Shown here one piece after another: positions 62,472-64,000 of a stretch of 64,000 nt of DNA. The stretch covers positions 139,277,361-139,341,360 of the forward strand of contig NC_081406.1 in NCBI RefSeq assembly GCF_030272615.1, in the 5' to 3' direction. The notes beneath the pieces were generated by a model. That model was not told the DNA's origin. It saw nothing but the letters and a program-made list of their open reading frames with translations, and searched no databases. Both the position numbers and the translations under genes were made by a program. The first letter of the stretch is position 1. Every line of letters begins with the position of its first letter. The DNA comes from Cryptomeria japonica (Eukaryota; Streptophyta; Pinopsida; Cupressales; Cupressaceae).

Positions 62472-62723
62472 CTCATAAGGCATTTCAAGTGACTGAAGGA
62501 AACTATCGTCCCACAAATTAGGGTGGTGATTGCCTATACGTCGTGTTAAGCCTTGTTGGTGAGTAATCAAAATAGCATTTATACTTTTAGTAGGTCCAAG
62601 CGTTTTCTTTCTTTGAACTCCTCCTTTACTCCAAGAATTTAATCCCACAGAAGGTTGGTTAGATGCATAAGGCTTTCTAAGTAACTTAGGAAAAACCAAA
62701 GGAGACACAGAAAGCAAAGCCAT
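62472..62723 (-). CDS. TPS: TPS exon 1
   Basis: 84 codons: a transit-peptide-like leader, then RRIGNHHPNLWDD at 61-73 (RRx8W, used in the cyclisation of monoterpenes). It ends 'MPYE' at GAG followed by GCAAGT, a good GC-type donor (the frame requires this phase-0 junction). Confidence 0.9.
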
Positions 62724-62817
62724 ATTTACCATGCGTATATATAGTATACTTGAGAAACTTGTTTGTCAACGGGTACACCTAATTTGAAACTTGCACGTAT
62801 GTTGGGTGAAATCAGTT

Positions 62818-62825
62818 CTTATAAA
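62818..62825 (-). promoter_or_regulatory. Candidate TATA box of the terpene synthase
   Basis: TTTATAAG on the - strand, about 95 bases upstream of the chosen ATG. It predicts a 5' leader of roughly 65 bases. Better placed than the TATATATA at 62736-62743, which lies only about 15 bases before the ATG. Confidence 0.3.
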
Positions 62826-62846
62826 CACGAAAATTCTGCTGCTTTA

Positions 62847-62930
62847 TTCTCCTTTTTGTCGCCCCTTGCGTCAACCGACCATAATATTTGCACTATTCAT
62901 TTTAGCCATTTATTTCAGTCATGATTAATG
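62847..62930. repeat. TPS upstream core shared with 12 kb and 26 kb
   Basis: 'TCTCCTTTTTGTC', 'TTGCGTCAACCGACC', 'ATAATATTTGCA' and 'TTTTAGCCATTTAT' parallel 26574-26645 and 11981-12035 in the same order and orientation. It lies directly upstream of the candidate TATA box. Confidence 0.55.
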
Positions 62931-62949
62931 TGATTAATTATCAGCATGT

Positions 62950-63350
62950 GGCATATTTGTGCATTCATTTTCATTTTGACTCACAATTTGATACTTTTCT
63001 ACTATTTATTTTTATGTTCATTCTTGCTTATTGAAGTATAGTTTCACATATTCATAATTTACACATTTACAGATATACTCATATTTACAAATATATTTAT
63101 TTCCTTGAAATCTATACTAGTTTTATCAATATAAAGAAAAATATGTGAAATATGTATCTTATAACAAGGAGAAAACACACATAAACAAGAATGGAAACTA
63201 CAAGATGAATAATATGAATGACAAGGGGCAAATGCTAGAGCATTATGCAAAACAAGTTGGCATCAAGACTAATAATGACGTTGAGGCGGTTCCTCTATGG
63301 TGGGATTTGAAGTGGATCGTTATTCAAAAGTATCTCTTTGAATTTTGTGT
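62950..63350. other. Intergenic sequence
   Basis: AT-rich. The frame 63145-63375 (+) is Lys/Asn-rich at first and then unremarkable; no family is recognised. Confidence 0.3.
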
Positions 63351-63351
63351 T

Positions 63352-63573
63352 GCAGTTTCCTTGGTTTGTGTGTAGTCTACTTTTTGGAGATATTGGGCTT
63401 GATCTTGTGATAATGGGTCGGTATTGAACTCGTCCCTATCTGGTAATCTCGGTATATGCATTGATAATCAGAGTATGAAAAGGAAGCATACATAAATCTT
63501 GCGGAGGCCGACATGAGCATATCGGTAACGTGCTGGGCATACCCAACACACTATTTTGTATCTATACCCTCCG

Positions 63574-63611
<38 letters not shown>

Positions 63612-63632
63612 GAAGTGGTATGAGAGCGAGAT
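63352..63632 (+). mobile_element. Possible copia LTR end with primer-site-like sequence
   Basis: TGTTGCAG (63352) to CCCAACA (63552) has the TGTTG/CAACA border form of a short LTR. 'TGGTATGAGAGCGAG' (63617-63631) is one base off the tRNA-Met primer site TGGTATCAGAGC. The two are separated by a microsatellite, so the call is weak. Confidence 0.3.
63573..63611 (+). repeat. (GT)n(AT)n microsatellite
   Basis: A short GT run passes directly into an uninterrupted TA run. Confidence 0.95.
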
Positions 63633-64000
63633 CAAACAAGTGAGTGTGAATGTGAAGGTGAGTTTTGAGCGAAAGATAGTTGGCAGCAAAGATAGCAGAG
63701 TGTGTGAAGTGTGAACTATAGACAACAAAGGCAATTTGTGTTGCAATAGTGCAGTAGTCCTTTATCGGACCTGTTGCAGGACAATTTTATAGAGATCTCT
63801 AACCAGATCTACTGTAGAGTTTAAGATTTGTAATCTAAGATTGAACTTGGAATTGATCCAATGCATTTGGAGATGCAAACCTTTTTAGTTCAATCTTTCC
63901 AGTTTACATGAGCATTTCGGCAATTAGCCATCTTTTGTATATCTGTAGTGAGTAGTCTGGTAGTGAGTCGTTTTGTAATCTGGCAATGAGCCACCCCTAT

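Larger units (their letters stand above)
58753..62723 (-). pseudogene. TPS: Plastidial monoterpene synthase-like gene, 10 exons, two disabling lesions
   Basis: A class I terpene synthase, which would ionise geranyl diphosphate in the plastid to form monoterpenes. Ten exons join in phase to 624 codons, a normal length for conifer TPS-d1 enzymes. Residues 1 to about 60 are Ser/Lys-rich, acid-poor and transit-peptide-like. RRx8W is at 61-71, RxR (RLEAR) at 269-273, the Mg2+ motif DDIYD at 376-380, and the second metal motif as D521, T524, E528 (GDTRTFEVE). I chose the ATG at 62723 (MALLSVSPLV), typical of the family, over the one nine bases upstream. Two lesions: TAG at codon 281 (61405-61407), where relatives have Gln, and one base lost after codon 583 (about 58880). 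Past the second, the conserved last 41 residues continue in another frame. Introns 1 and 5 need GC donors. Either a very young pseudogene or a functional gene with sequence errors. Product specificity cannot be predicted. Confidence 0.93.

Noticed and set aside
62736-62743. TATATATA upstream of the terpene synthase ATG as its TATA box
   Set aside because: Only about 15 bases from the start codon; transcription would begin inside the coding sequence. TTTATAAG at 62818-62825 is better placed.

Overview
The window is nuclear DNA of a seed plant, most likely a conifer. It is AT-rich and intron-bearing. It holds one ten-exon terpene synthase gene of the gymnosperm (TPS-d-like) type, set in thousands of bases of decayed retrotransposons and long microsatellites. 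Cupressaceae or Taxaceae fit as well as Pinaceae; the species cannot be fixed from sequence alone. No prokaryotic operons, CRISPR arrays, tRNA or rRNA genes were seen. Apart from the terpene synthase I found no gene I would call functional. Layout: 0.4-7.6 kb holds remnants of Ty3/gypsy-like elements on the + strand (gag/protease pieces, polypurine tracts, LTR starts), short tandem repeats, a purine-rich tract with a (GA)29 microsatellite, and a cluster of short palindromes. 7.8-13.7 kb holds LINE debris: an RNase H piece, LINE tails, a 372-bp LINE 3' end with a 16-bp target duplication, and an ORF1 fragment. An unidentified membrane-protein-like reading frame with a 63-bp in-frame duplication lies at 15.1-15.7 kb. 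16.0-21.9 kb holds a LINE 3' end (+) and a nearly full-length, decayed L1-type LINE (-). 22.2-26.2 kb is a nested structure: an internally deleted Ty1/copia element on the - strand, with LTRs, a tRNA-Met-type primer site and a 5-bp AGACC target duplication, carries an ORF1-only LINE inside its 5' LTR. About 0.6 kb right of it (26.25-26.9 kb) is a diverged copy of 11.7-12.3 kb. 31.7-49.4 kb is one old - strand gypsy polyprotein relic (RT, RNase H, integrase) broken twice by the same family of about 4.1-4.6 kb LTRs: once by a solo LTR inside integrase (32.4-36.5 kb) and once by a non-autonomous LARD-like element inside RT (38.2-48.8 kb). 50.6-57.4 kb is another - strand LINE that has lost its RT catalytic core, plus unidentified reading frames. 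58.7-62.7 kb is the terpene synthase on the - strand. Terpene synthase: ten exons can be assembled exactly, with phase-compatible junctions, into a 624-codon frame. It has a plastid-type N-terminus, RRx8W, RxR, DDIYD and the D-T-E Mg2+ motif, the full set expected of a plastidial monoterpene synthase. Two lesions stop it being intact: an in-frame TAG in exon 5 and a one-base loss in an A-run of exon 10. It is either a very recent pseudogene or a real gene with assembly errors. Two of its nine introns appear to have GC donors. A short core of its upstream region is shared with the 12-kb and 26-kb duplicated segments.
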